NCBI RefSeq assembly: GCF_017357425.1
Contig: NZ_CP014571.1
Location: 3,100,001-3,164,000, forward strand
Reading direction: 5' to 3'
Length of the DNA: 64,000 nt
Source: Arthrobacter sp. D5-1
GTDB lineage: Bacteria; Actinomycetota; Actinomycetes; Actinomycetales; Micrococcaceae
The position numbers and the translations under genes are program-made. The notes beneath the pieces are model-generated. The model was not told where the DNA came from and ran no database searches. It worked only from the letters and a program-made list of their open reading frames with translations. Position 1 is the first letter of the stretch; each line of letters begins with the position of its first letter. Positions 1 through 10,773 of this stretch are shown here, piece after piece.

Positions 1-255
1 GTCGGAGCCCAATTCCATCGCGGCTTTGTGGGCCGTGAGGACTGCGCCTCCCACGCCTTGGTTGACTTCATGGCGAATCAAGGTGACCCGGCCGTCGTCG
101 GCCCGACGTGCTGCCCCCGACGTGTCGTCCGGGCTGCAGTCATCAACAATGACAATGTCATCAACAAAATCAGGCATCGTTTCGATGACCTGTGCGATGT
201 GGTTTTCTTCTTTGTAGGCCGGTACTACCGCGGCAATTCGAACGCCTCGATACAT
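1..255 (-). CDS. Glycosyltransferase family 2, N-terminal part (truncated by window edge)
   Basis: The first 85 residues of a GT-A fold glycosyltransferase are visible, reading from an ATG at 255; the rest lies before base 1. The start shows the usual family-2 pattern: a hydrophobic first strand ending VVPAYKEE, then IVIVDDCSPDDT (nucleotide-binding Asp pair) and the NQGVGGAV segment typical of dolichyl-phosphate-mannose synthase-like enzymes. It begins 3 nt after the stop of the GtrA-like gene, so it is the last visible member of the minus-strand polysaccharide operon. A DPMS-like enzyme next to a GtrA protein suggests polyprenyl-phosphate-linked sugar transfer or flipping; this pairing is known from other loci and is an inference here. 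Acceptor and sugar cannot be told. Confidence 0.85.
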   Translation of the reverse strand, partial: MYRGVRIAAVVPAYKEENHIAQVIETMPDFVDDIVIVDDCSPDDTSGAARRADDGRVTLIRHEVNQGVGGAVLTAHKAAMELGSD

Positions 256-258
256 CGA

Positions 259-744
259 TTATCCTTCGCTGCTGTTTGGTGTGAGTTTCTGTGTTGGCGC
301 GTCGGTGCCCGACTGGCCATCTGACTGTTCGCTGCCGCTGGTCGGTTGCTTCTTTTGCGGGAAGACCCAGTGCTTGTAAATGAAGTAGTTCCACCCCATG
401 GTCACAATGGTCGCAACCACCTTGCCTATCACGTAGCCGGCGCCGATGAACTGGAAAAGCTCAACGATGCCCATCACGGCAAGCGTGTTGAAAACCAAAA
501 GCCCTGAGTAGCGAAGTACGCCACCCAAAGCTGTTCCACCGCCGTTGAACGCAAAATGCCGCTGCAGGAAGTAGTTGAAGAAAAAGCTGCCCCAGAAGCC
601 CGCACCGGTCGCCAGCCACAGCGGCCAGCCGAAGACCTGGAAGCACAGGGCCAGCAGCCCCAGATCCAAGAGGAAGCTCAGGCCGCCGATCAGCAGGAAC
701 TTGAACAAACTGGACGCCAGGAACTTGGAGATGAATGCCTTCAT
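259..744 (-). CDS. GtrA-like membrane protein
   Basis: A 161-residue protein with four predicted membrane segments, at roughly residues 14-35, 40-60, 75-98 and 105-125, which is the size and topology of the GtrA/DPMS family. The segment NYFLQRHFAFNGGG in the first half and a second NYFIYKHWVFP motif near residue 125 match the paired N-Y/F-x-x-x-x-x-W/F-x-F signature of GtrA. The C-terminal 30 residues are polar and cytosolic. GtrA proteins are thought to help move polyprenyl-phosphate-sugars across the membrane. It sits 2 nt downstream of the DUF6541-like gene and 3 nt upstream of a glycosyltransferase, consistent with translational coupling in one operon. Confidence 0.85.
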   Translation of the reverse strand: MKAFISKFLASSLFKFLLIGGLSFLLDLGLLALCFQVFGWPLWLATGAGFWGSFFFNYFLQRHFAFNGGGTALGGVLRYSGLLVFNTLAVMGIVELFQFIGAGYVIGKVVATIVTMGWNYFIYKHWVFPQKKQPTSGSEQSDGQSGTDAPTQKLTPNSSEG

Positions 745-746
745 GA

Positions 747-2855
747 TCAGCAGATCCTTCCTAGCGGTGCTATTCCATCAGGGTTCCGGTTCTCAAGGAT
801 TCCCGATACGCCGTCGAGCTGGAGCCGGTCCTTCGCTGCGGCGTCGAATGCTTCCTTACCGCCAGGCAGTTGCGACCAGTCAATCTTGTACAACGCAGCA
901 TTACCTTCACGCACTACCAGCTGAAGATACGGAATCGAGTCAGGCTGCGTCAGCCCGGCCTTGGGTTCGTCCCACGCCCGGATCCTGCCATCAGCAATGT
1001 AGACCCATTCGATACCCAGTTCAGCAGCTGCGTCGCGGACCTCGGAGTCAGTGGCAAGCTCGGGGAGCTTTTGGAGCACCAGCAATTGGCGGTTGGTCGG
1101 AAGGATCTCGAAGTGGCGGATCATCGGCATCCGGTTACCCAGCGCGTACATCCATACTGACCCGTCGCAGGAATCGTTCAGAACCGTGGCATCCTCTGGC
1201 ACATACTGATCGATTTTGCTGAGGAGTCCAACCTCGGATGCACTCAACGTAGCCCCATCCACCTTGGTATTGATGTTGATGCGTTGGGCGTTTTGCTTGA
1301 AGTACGGAATGGCCGCAATACCACTGACAAGGAGTACCGCTGCCGCGGCAACTGCGGTCACCACGTGGCTGGGCCTGCGCCCGGCTTTGATTCCGTCCGT
1401 AGTGGAGTTGGCCGAGCGGCTGCGTACCTTCGCCACCAGCCAGGCGATGGCTTCAGCCAACTGCGCCACTCCCAAACCCGCAAGGGGCACAAGGAGCATC
1501 ACCAAGATTCCGAAGATACGCCACTGGTCGTCGTAGAACGGTGCCGTCAGAGTCATGAAGCGTGGGTTGTCGGTACCCATGGTGTAGACCGAGAGGAAGG
1601 CGAAAGCGAGGACCGGTCCGAAGTACCACCACATGCGGATCCTGAGGACCACGGCCAGGCAGCCAAGGGCCACAAGGGCCGTCAGGATCGGCATTGCCAT
1701 TGAACCGTGGTTCAGGAAAATGATGTTCTGGATAGCGCCGTTGCGGTCAGTGTCCGCGGCCCAAACCTGTTTGGAGACGCGCTCGGATTCCTTCAGCATC
1801 TGGGCGATGATCGGCCACCCGAGGACGACTGCCAGAGCACCGGAGACCGCAAGGTAGACCGTGATGCCGAGGATCCTGCCCTTGCGGCGGATCAGGGCGG
1901 AAAGGAACCAGAAGATCAGAACGGGCAGGACGACGAAGGCCAGTGAGGGATGGACTGCTATGAGTCCGACTGCGCCAAAAGCGATGCCGGGGATCCAGAA
2001 CTTCTGCCGCTCCAGGGCCCCCTTCACTGCCAGCAGGGCGAACGGCCCAACCAGCAGCATTCCGGCAAAGAAAGGAATCAGCGGGCCACGCCACAGGAGG
2101 TCGTAAGGGTAGACCGTGAACCAACCGGCAACGGCCGCCGCGGCCGCCAGAGCAATCGGGCGGCGGGTGACCAGCATGGTCAAGGCCATGGTGCTCAACG
2201 GCAGTTGAACTGCCATCATCACCAGGACAAAGACGTTCAGAAACACCGGGATGCTGACACTGCTCATCGGCCAGAACAGCGACAACACTGCGTGGAAGGC
2301 AATCGGGTAGCTCCGGATGGGAGCCTCAGGAATGGTGGTGTCGTAATAGGCAAAGTTGCCTGCGATACTCGGATCCCACTCGTGGTTCACGGAGATCAGT
2401 CGGATCATGTTGGCGTGCCAGGGAATGTCCCAGTCCTGGTTGATGCCTTGGAGACCTTCGGTGCCCACAATCCAAGACACAGCGGCAACCGCACCGCCAG
2501 CAACCAAACCGGCCAGGAGGATCCACCACGATCCCTTAAAAAGCTGCTTGCCAAAGACAGACGGCTGGTCAACGGTTCCGAACTTATCCGGGAAATAGCG
2601 CCGCAGAGTCAGGCGCAGGGCAAACAGGAGCGCACAAAGTACCAGCAGGACGGCAGTCACCGGGAGCAACTGCCAGCTGAGACCCAGCGCATTTCCCATG
2701 ACGCCGATGACAGTCAGGACGCCCATTCCGAGCAAGGGCGCTACAACGGGCAGGAGAACCCGGCGGACGCCCAACGCTTCTCCCAGGATCCAACCCGGGC
2801 CCCACCACAACACAACGATCAGGAGTACACACAAAAGCAGCGGGCCGATACCCAT
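747..2855 (-). CDS. Large polytopic membrane protein, DUF6541-like, possible glycosyltransferase-C type
   Basis: A 702-residue protein. The first 500 residues are a series of about 12-13 hydrophobic segments; the last 200 are soluble and probably exported. An early loop after the first third carries a conserved-looking DWDIPWHANMI stretch (about residue 140) rich in acidic and aromatic residues, as in GT-C sugar transferases. The overall plan (short N-terminal TM bundle, acidic loop, long TM array, C-terminal extracytoplasmic domain) matches actinobacterial proteins classed as DUF6541. The position between an ABC polysaccharide exporter and GtrA/glycosyltransferase genes supports a role in adding a sugar to an envelope glycan outside the membrane. 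The family assignment comes from recognition, and no enzymatic activity is demonstrated by the sequence. Confidence 0.7.
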   Translation of the reverse strand: MGIGPLLLCVLLIVVLWWGPGWILGEALGVRRVLLPVVAPLLGMGVLTVIGVMGNALGLSWQLLPVTAVLLVLCALLFALRLTLRRYFPDKFGTVDQPSVFGKQLFKGSWWILLAGLVAGGAVAAVSWIVGTEGLQGINQDWDIPWHANMIRLISVNHEWDPSIAGNFAYYDTTIPEAPIRSYPIAFHAVLSLFWPMSSVSIPVFLNVFVLVMMAVQLPLSTMALTMLVTRRPIALAAAAAVAGWFTVYPYDLLWRGPLIPFFAGMLLVGPFALLAVKGALERQKFWIPGIAFGAVGLIAVHPSLAFVVLPVLIFWFLSALIRRKGRILGITVYLAVSGALAVVLGWPIIAQMLKESERVSKQVWAADTDRNGAIQNIIFLNHGSMAMPILTALVALGCLAVVLRIRMWWYFGPVLAFAFLSVYTMGTDNPRFMTLTAPFYDDQWRIFGILVMLLVPLAGLGVAQLAEAIAWLVAKVRSRSANSTTDGIKAGRRPSHVVTAVAAAAVLLVSGIAAIPYFKQNAQRININTKVDGATLSASEVGLLSKIDQYVPEDATVLNDSCDGSVWMYALGNRMPMIRHFEILPTNRQLLVLQKLPELATDSEVRDAAAELGIEWVYIADGRIRAWDEPKAGLTQPDSIPYLQLVVREGNAALYKIDWSQLPGGKEAFDAAAKDRLQLDGVSGILENRNPDGIAPLGRIC

Positions 2856-2928
2856 TCCTACGATCGCCTTTCTTAGATGCTTCCACCAGCCATCCGTTGA
2901 CAGACGACTCTTTGCAATTGGATGCGGG

Positions 2929-3660
2929 TTAGTTGCGTTCCCGCAGCCACGCCACAGCTTGGTCAGCCGGACCCTCGAACTGGACCGTGCCCGAAGACAA
3001 CACCACTCCCCGGTCGCAGATCCGCGAAATCATGTCGAGGTCGTGACTGACCACCACCAAAGTGCGGCCTTCATCAGAGAGCTGCTTGATCTTAGCCAGG
3101 CACTTCCTCTGGAAAGGCTCGTCGCCCACGGCAAGGATTTCGTCAACGAGGAAAATATCCGGTTGGGTATGGACAGCTACCGCAAACGCAAGCCTGAGGA
3201 ACATACCCGAGGAATAAAACTTGACCTCGGTGTCAATGAACTGTTCGATCTCGGAGAAGGCAACGATGTCGTCGAACTTTTCCTGGATCTCCTGCTCCGT
3301 CATCCCCAGGATGGCTGCATTGAGATAGACGTTTTCACGACCTGATAGATCCGGGTGAAAGCCTGCTCCCACCTCGATCAGGCCTGCGACCCTGCCCTTG
3401 GTGCGAACGGTCCCTTGGTCGGGCAGGATGACACCCGAGATCAGCTTCAGAAGCGTGGACTTGCCGGAGCCGTTGAAGCCCAACAATGCCACGGTCTCCC
3501 CCGGCTGGATCTCAAAACTGACGTCGTGCAGGGCGTCGAATTTCTTGGTGAGATCCCCCTTTCGCCCCTTGGCGAGCCACACCAGCGTTTCCTTCATGGA
3601 GTGCGAGTGGCGGAGGTTGAAAGTTTTCTTCAAGCCCTTGACGATTACTGCTGCACCCAT
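2929..3660 (-). CDS. Polysaccharide ABC exporter, ATP-binding subunit (Wzt/TagH type)
   Basis: A 243-residue nucleotide-binding domain. It has a Walker A motif GFNGSGKST at about residues 60-68, a signature loop reading FYSSGMFLRLAFA in place of LSGGQ (characteristic of Wzt/TagH/RfbE exporters), a Walker B stretch IFLVDEILAVGD and an H-loop VVSHD. There is no C-terminal carbohydrate-binding extension, so it belongs to the short class that exports without a terminal-modification check. It starts immediately before the stop of its permease gene (no gap). In mycobacteria the equivalent pair (Rv3781/Rv3783) carries the galactan of arabinogalactan; the neighbouring glf and glfT2-like genes make the same cargo type plausible here. 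Confidence 0.93.
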   Translation of the reverse strand: MGAAVIVKGLKKTFNLRHSHSMKETLVWLAKGRKGDLTKKFDALHDVSFEIQPGETVALLGFNGSGKSTLLKLISGVILPDQGTVRTKGRVAGLIEVGAGFHPDLSGRENVYLNAAILGMTEQEIQEKFDDIVAFSEIEQFIDTEVKFYSSGMFLRLAFAVAVHTQPDIFLVDEILAVGDEPFQRKCLAKIKQLSDEGRTLVVVSHDLDMISRICDRGVVLSSGTVQFEGPADQAVAWLRERN

Positions 3661-4518
3661 TTAGACCTCCTGCGCAAAGTGGCCCTCGAGCCGTCGGAAG
3701 ACGATCTGGCCAATAACAAGGAACAGTGCCGCCATGCCCAACCCGATGAAGCCGGTCACCAGGAGGTGCGGAGGCAATTCGACAGGCTGATTGACTGTTG
3801 GATACCAAAACGCCCAGTGAAACAGTTCCACCGCAACGGTAATGGGGTTGAGCTGGTAGATCGTCAATACCCAAGGCGCAGCCAGGCGGCGGATCATGGT
3901 CCAGTCGTACAAGACCGGCGAAGTCCATGTCACGATCATCATCAGCATGTCCACGATGTTCTCGGCATCCCGGAAGAACACATTGATGGCACCGGCCAAC
4001 AGGCCAAGGCCTGTTGCCGTAACGGCCACAATGACAAAACCAAGAAGGGCACCGAAGAGCTGCATGATGTCCGGATGCCACCCGCTCAGCAGTGCTGCAG
4101 CCAGCAGGACAATCAATTGCGGCAGGAAGTGGACCGCAGCCACCCATACGGATGCCACTGGGAACAGCTCACGCGGAAGATAGATCTTCTTTACCAGCGC
4201 CGCATTCGAGACGATGGATCGGGTGGCATTCGAAAATGCCTCCGAGAAGAAGTTGATGACAATGACACCGGAGAACATGTAAAGCGCGTAGTTGGGAATT
4301 TGATCCCCAACCCGCAACACGATGCCCAAGGCAAAAAACAGGACCACATACTGGACCAGCGGCTTAACGTAGGACCACGCCAAACCCAGGACCGAGCCAC
4401 GGTAGCGGACCCGGAGTTCCTTGCGGACAATCAGCTTAAGGAGGTACCGCCGGCGGTAGACGTCCAACAACCCGGCGCCCACCCCCGGAACAGCATACGT
4501 ATCAGTGGAGTTCGACAT
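3661..4518 (-). CDS. Polysaccharide ABC exporter, permease subunit (Wzm/TagG type)
   Basis: A 285-residue ABC-2 type permease with six predicted membrane segments. An N-terminal cytoplasmic helix containing LIVRKELRVRYRGSVLGLAW is the typical Wzm/TagG entry motif, and the end is a short basic tail. The stop codon directly abuts the ATPase start, and the upstream glycosyltransferase stop lies 2 nt before this gene, so all three are very likely translated from one mRNA. The protein forms the membrane channel for a lipid-linked glycan assembled on the cytoplasmic face. Which glycan is exported is inferred from the neighbours (galactofuranose genes), not from this protein. Confidence 0.92.
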   Translation of the reverse strand: MSNSTDTYAVPGVGAGLLDVYRRRYLLKLIVRKELRVRYRGSVLGLAWSYVKPLVQYVVLFFALGIVLRVGDQIPNYALYMFSGVIVINFFSEAFSNATRSIVSNAALVKKIYLPRELFPVASVWVAAVHFLPQLIVLLAAALLSGWHPDIMQLFGALLGFVIVAVTATGLGLLAGAINVFFRDAENIVDMLMMIVTWTSPVLYDWTMIRRLAAPWVLTIYQLNPITVAVELFHWAFWYPTVNQPVELPPHLLVTGFIGLGMAALFLVIGQIVFRRLEGHFAQEV

Positions 4519-4520
4519 CG

Positions 4521-7756
<3,236 letters not shown>

Positions 7757-7832
7757 TCAAGGCTACCCGACATGACGCGGGTTCCCGTATCCGGGGCGGT
7801 GCACGGCGGTGAGGTGCCACGCCAGGAAACGG

Positions 7833-7867
7833 CAAGGGGAGGTTGGCCAGCGGCCAACCTCCCCTTG
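7833..7867 (-). terminator. Strong hairpin between the dehydrogenase and glf genes
   Basis: A perfect 16-bp inverted repeat (arms 7833-7848 and 7852-7867) with a 3-nt loop lies 24 nt downstream of the Gfo/Idh stop and 128 nt before the glf start on the minus strand. There is no long U-tract on the minus strand, as is common in high-GC actinobacteria. It divides the sugar locus into an upstream nucleotide-sugar operon and a downstream galactan/export operon, or attenuates read-through between them. Confidence 0.8.
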
Positions 7868-7890
7868 GTGCCTTGCTTGGTCTGAAGTGC

Positions 7891-8877
7891 TCAGAGAGTG
7901 ATGACTGAGCCGGATTTCGCGGATTCCAAAACAGCCTCCGCGACCCTCAGTGTCTCGAGCCCTTCCGCCATGGTGACAATGTTCAACGACTTTCCGAGAA
8001 CTGCATCACGGAAGGCCTCGTGCTCCATTTTGAGGGGTTCACGCTTCGCCAAGGCAAAGCGTGTCGATGAACCCTCCGAAACACCGCGGAACGCCGCCAC
8101 GGAATCCCAGTCCGTTTGGAACGTACCGTTCTCCACGAATGTGAGGTCCGCGGAAATGGTGTCGGCAATGAACGCGCCACGTTCACCAAGAACCACGGTG
8201 GTGCGTTCCTTCATGGGCGACAACCAGTTGACAATGTGGTTCGTCACAACGCCACTCTTAAGGTGACCGATGGCCGTCACCATATCTTCATGCTCGCGGC
8301 CACTGCGCGATGTGGTGTGGGCAACGACGTTGACGAAGTTGCTCTGGGCCAGCCAGGCTGTGAGGTCGATGTCATGGGTGGCCAGGTCTTTGACCACCCC
8401 GACATCGGCGATACGGGCCGGGAAAGGCCCCTGCCGCCTCGTGCTGATCTGGTAGACATCGCCCAGGTCACCGTTCTCCAACCGGTCCCGCAGGCTCTGC
8501 AGCGAGGGATTGAACCGTTCAATGTGCCCTACGGCACCGATGAGCCCCTTGGATTCAAAGGCTTCCGCGATGCGTCGTCCCGACTCGGAATCGTTCGCGA
8601 TCGGCTTCTCTACGAGGCAGTGAACACCTGCCTCTGCAAGCTGCAGCGCCACTTCCTCGTGCAGGATGGTGGGCACTGCTGCCACAGCCATGTCAATGCC
8701 CTGTGCGATGAGTTCCTCAACGGTGTTGAAAACCGTCAGGCCGTCGGCGACGTTGTGGGGGTCGCCGAAGGAATCGGCAACAGCAACAAGGTCAACACCT
8801 TCAAGTTCACGAATGACACGGGCGTGGTGACGCCCCATCATTCCCAGTCCAATGAGGCCTGCGCGCAGATTCGCCAC
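7891..8877 (-). CDS. Gfo/Idh/MocA-type sugar dehydrogenase (WbpB-like)
   Basis: A 328-residue NAD(P)-dependent oxidoreductase. The N-terminal Rossmann domain carries GLIGLGMMGRHHARV, then the hallmark LVEKPIANDSESG (catalytic lysine of the EKP motif) near residue 95 and an AVGHIERFNP motif. The C-terminal alpha/beta domain follows. It starts at a GTG that shares one base with the TAG stop of the aminotransferase gene upstream (TAGTG). Together with the DegT aminotransferase and hexapeptide acetyltransferase it reproduces the WbpB-WbpE-WbpD trio, in which WbpB oxidises C3 of a UDP-GlcNAc-derived uronic acid. The substrate is inferred from this gene set; the UDP-GlcNAc 6-dehydrogenase (WbpA) that the pathway needs is not in the window. 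Confidence 0.88.
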   Translation of the reverse strand: MANLRAGLIGLGMMGRHHARVIRELEGVDLVAVADSFGDPHNVADGLTVFNTVEELIAQGIDMAVAAVPTILHEEVALQLAEAGVHCLVEKPIANDSESGRRIAEAFESKGLIGAVGHIERFNPSLQSLRDRLENGDLGDVYQISTRRQGPFPARIADVGVVKDLATHDIDLTAWLAQSNFVNVVAHTTSRSGREHEDMVTAIGHLKSGVVTNHIVNWLSPMKERTTVVLGERGAFIADTISADLTFVENGTFQTDWDSVAAFRGVSEGSSTRFALAKREPLKMEHEAFRDAVLGKSLNIVTMAEGLETLRVAEAVLESAKSGSVITL

Positions 8878-9968
8878 TAGCTACCCGCCTTGGCGACAGC
8901 GTTGACGGCGGCAACAATCCGGTCAAGGTCATCCTGGCTCAATGACGGGTGCACCGGAAGGGAGAGCACGCTTGCTGCCGCCTCTTCGGTGACGGGGAGG
9001 TCATCCGAGGTCTGGAAAGGCGCAAGACGGTGGTTGGGAATCGGGTAGTAGACCCCGCAGCCAACGTTGTATTCCTCGCGCAGTGCCTTGGCAAAACCGT
9101 CACGGTCCTCAGCGATGCGGATCGTGTACTGGTGGTAAACGTGTTCGTAACCTTCAGCGACCTTAGGCGTGACAACGCCTTCGATGTTCGCGTCAAAGAA
9201 GGCAGCATTTTCCTGGCGGGTCTTGGTCCAGCCGTTGACCTTGGTCAGCTGGACGCGGCCGATGGCGGCATGGATGTTGGTCATACGGCAGTTGAAGCCA
9301 ACCAGTTCGTTCTCGTACTGGCGTTCCATGCCCTGGTTGCGGAGCAACCGGAGGCGGCGCTCCACGTCGGCCAGACCGGTGCTGACCATGCCACCCTCAC
9401 CCGACGTCATGTTCTTGGTGGGGTAAAGGCTGAACATGGCGAAGTCGCCGAACGTGCCGACCTTGCGTCCGTTAACTGCTGCGCCATGGGCCTGGGCAGC
9501 GTCCTCGAAGACCTTGACGCCGTGCTTTGAGGCAAGCGCGCCAATTGCGTCGACGTTGAATGGGTGTCCGTAAAGGTGCACAGGCATGATGGCCGCTGTA
9601 CGGTCTGTGATTTTTGCTTCGACCGAAGCCGGGTCCAGCGTGTAGTGGTCGGGATCAACGTCAGCGAAAACCGGGGTGGCACCAGTCAGTGCCACCGAGT
9701 TGGCCGTCGCCGCGAAAGTAAACGACGGAACGATGACCTCGTCTCCAGCGCCGATGCCGGCAGCCAGCAGGCCCAGGTGAAGACCCGAGGTGCCGGAGTT
9801 GACGGCGACGGCGGCCCTGCCATCGAGGAGGACCTGGGAGAATTCCTCCTCGAAAGAGGCTACCTCCGCGCCCTGGGCGAGTTGGCCGGAAGCCAACACG
9901 GCATCAACGGCCTTGCGCTCTTCATCGCCGATGATGGGTTTGGCCGGGGGAATGAATTCGGGGCTCAT
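8877..9968 (-). CDS. DegT/DnrJ/EryC1/StrS aminotransferase (WbpE-like)
   Basis: A PLP-dependent sugar aminotransferase of 363 residues. Visible motifs are the substrate/PLP loop NSGTSGLHLGL (about 57-67), the PLP-stacking EDAAQAHGA (Asp156) and the Schiff-base lysine K185 in YPTKNMTSGEGG, followed by the FNCRMTNIHAAIG arginine region. The enzyme most likely transaminates a 3-keto nucleotide sugar. Its start ATG overlaps the acetyltransferase stop (ATGA) and its stop overlaps the dehydrogenase start by one base, so the three enzymes are translationally coupled. A role in making a 3-amino-3-deoxy-GlcNAc uronate (WbpE type) fits best; 4-keto sugar aminotransferases of the same fold are the alternative. 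Confidence 0.93.
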   Translation of the reverse strand: MSPEFIPPAKPIIGDEERKAVDAVLASGQLAQGAEVASFEEEFSQVLLDGRAAVAVNSGTSGLHLGLLAAGIGAGDEVIVPSFTFAATANSVALTGATPVFADVDPDHYTLDPASVEAKITDRTAAIMPVHLYGHPFNVDAIGALASKHGVKVFEDAAQAHGAAVNGRKVGTFGDFAMFSLYPTKNMTSGEGGMVSTGLADVERRLRLLRNQGMERQYENELVGFNCRMTNIHAAIGRVQLTKVNGWTKTRQENAAFFDANIEGVVTPKVAEGYEHVYHQYTIRIAEDRDGFAKALREEYNVGCGVYYPIPNHRLAPFQTSDDLPVTEEAAASVLSLPVHPSLSQDDLDRIVAAVNAVAKAGS

Positions 9969-10555
9969 GCCTCTACCTCTCGAAGGGTCTCGTTCTGTTC
10001 AACATACGTTGCGCCGGTTTCCGGACACACCCAGTTCTCTCCGCTGCGCTGCAGCGGGAAACCGGCTTTGCCGACCCACCCGTGACGCTTGGCCGGAACT
10101 CCGACCATCAGGGCAAAATCCGGGACATCTTTAGCCACGACCGCGCCGGCGGCAACTGTGGCCCACCGTCCAATGGTCACGGGAGCAACGCACACGGCAC
10201 GGGCACCGATTGATGCGCCTTCGCGAATGGTGACGCCAACGGGCTCCCAATCGTGAGCGCTCTTCAAGCTGCCGTCTGGGCCGACAGCACGGGGGTAGGT
10301 GTCGTTGGTCAGCACAACAGCCGGGCCAATGAACACACCGGCTTCAAGTTCCGCGGGCTCGTAAACAAGTGCGTAGTTCTGGACTTTGCAGTTGTCCCCC
10401 ATCTTTACCCCGGTGCCGATATAGGCACCTCGTCCCACGATGCAATTGACGCCTAACTCGGCCTGCTCGCGGACTTGGGCAAGATGCCAAATCTTTGATC
10501 CATCACCAATTACCGCCTTGTCTGAAACATCGGCGCTCTCCGCAACCACTATCAC
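9965..10555 (-). CDS. Left-handed beta-helix sugar N-acetyltransferase (WbpD/WlbB-like)
   Basis: A hexapeptide-repeat acyltransferase of about 196 residues. Imperfect hexapeptide repeats run from the N-terminus (SADVSDKAVIGDGSKIWHLA, then VGRGAYIGTGVKMGDNCKVQ) and the C-terminus carries a short GKAGFPL plus cysteine/threonine tail seen in WbpD-like enzymes. I use a GTG start at 10555, preceded at a good distance by AGGAAGG; a TTG at 10591 would add 12 residues but lacks a ribosome-binding site. The enzyme would acetylate the amino group installed by the adjacent aminotransferase. As the first gene of the locus it should be driven by a promoter in 10556-10773, which it shares divergently with the FHA-FtsK gene. 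Confidence 0.88.
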   Translation of the reverse strand: MIVVAESADVSDKAVIGDGSKIWHLAQVREQAELGVNCIVGRGAYIGTGVKMGDNCKVQNYALVYEPAELEAGVFIGPAVVLTNDTYPRAVGPDGSLKSAHDWEPVGVTIREGASIGARAVCVAPVTIGRWATVAAGAVVAKDVPDFALMVGVPAKRHGWVGKAGFPLQRSGENWVCPETGATYVEQNETLREVEA

Positions 10556-10657
10556 CGGTGAAGGTCCTTCCTCATTGAGCACACGCGACAACGAGATTCA
10601 TCTTAGCTGAGACACCATGCCGCGGCGTCAAGGGCCACCCGTGAAGATCGCCCGGGT

Positions 10658-10666
10658 TTGTCCACA
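10658..10666 (+). promoter_or_regulatory. DnaA-box-like nonamer in divergent intergenic region
   Basis: TTGTCCACA, identical to the preferred DnaA box of high-GC actinobacteria, lies in the 218-bp gap between the divergent acetyltransferase and FHA-FtsK genes. A single copy is seen, with only a weak CTTATCCGA a few bases downstream. A lone box can be a DnaA-titration or regulatory site or chance. No other clear element is visible in 10556-10773. Confidence 0.3.
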
Positions 10667-10773
10667 TACGCCTTATCCGAGGCTGCAGTACGGCGTGAAG
10701 GCCTCTAGCGTCAAGGGCAGCGGCCTACTCTGTTTGGGCAGGCGCGTGACTGATCACGGGAAGACGGAAAACC

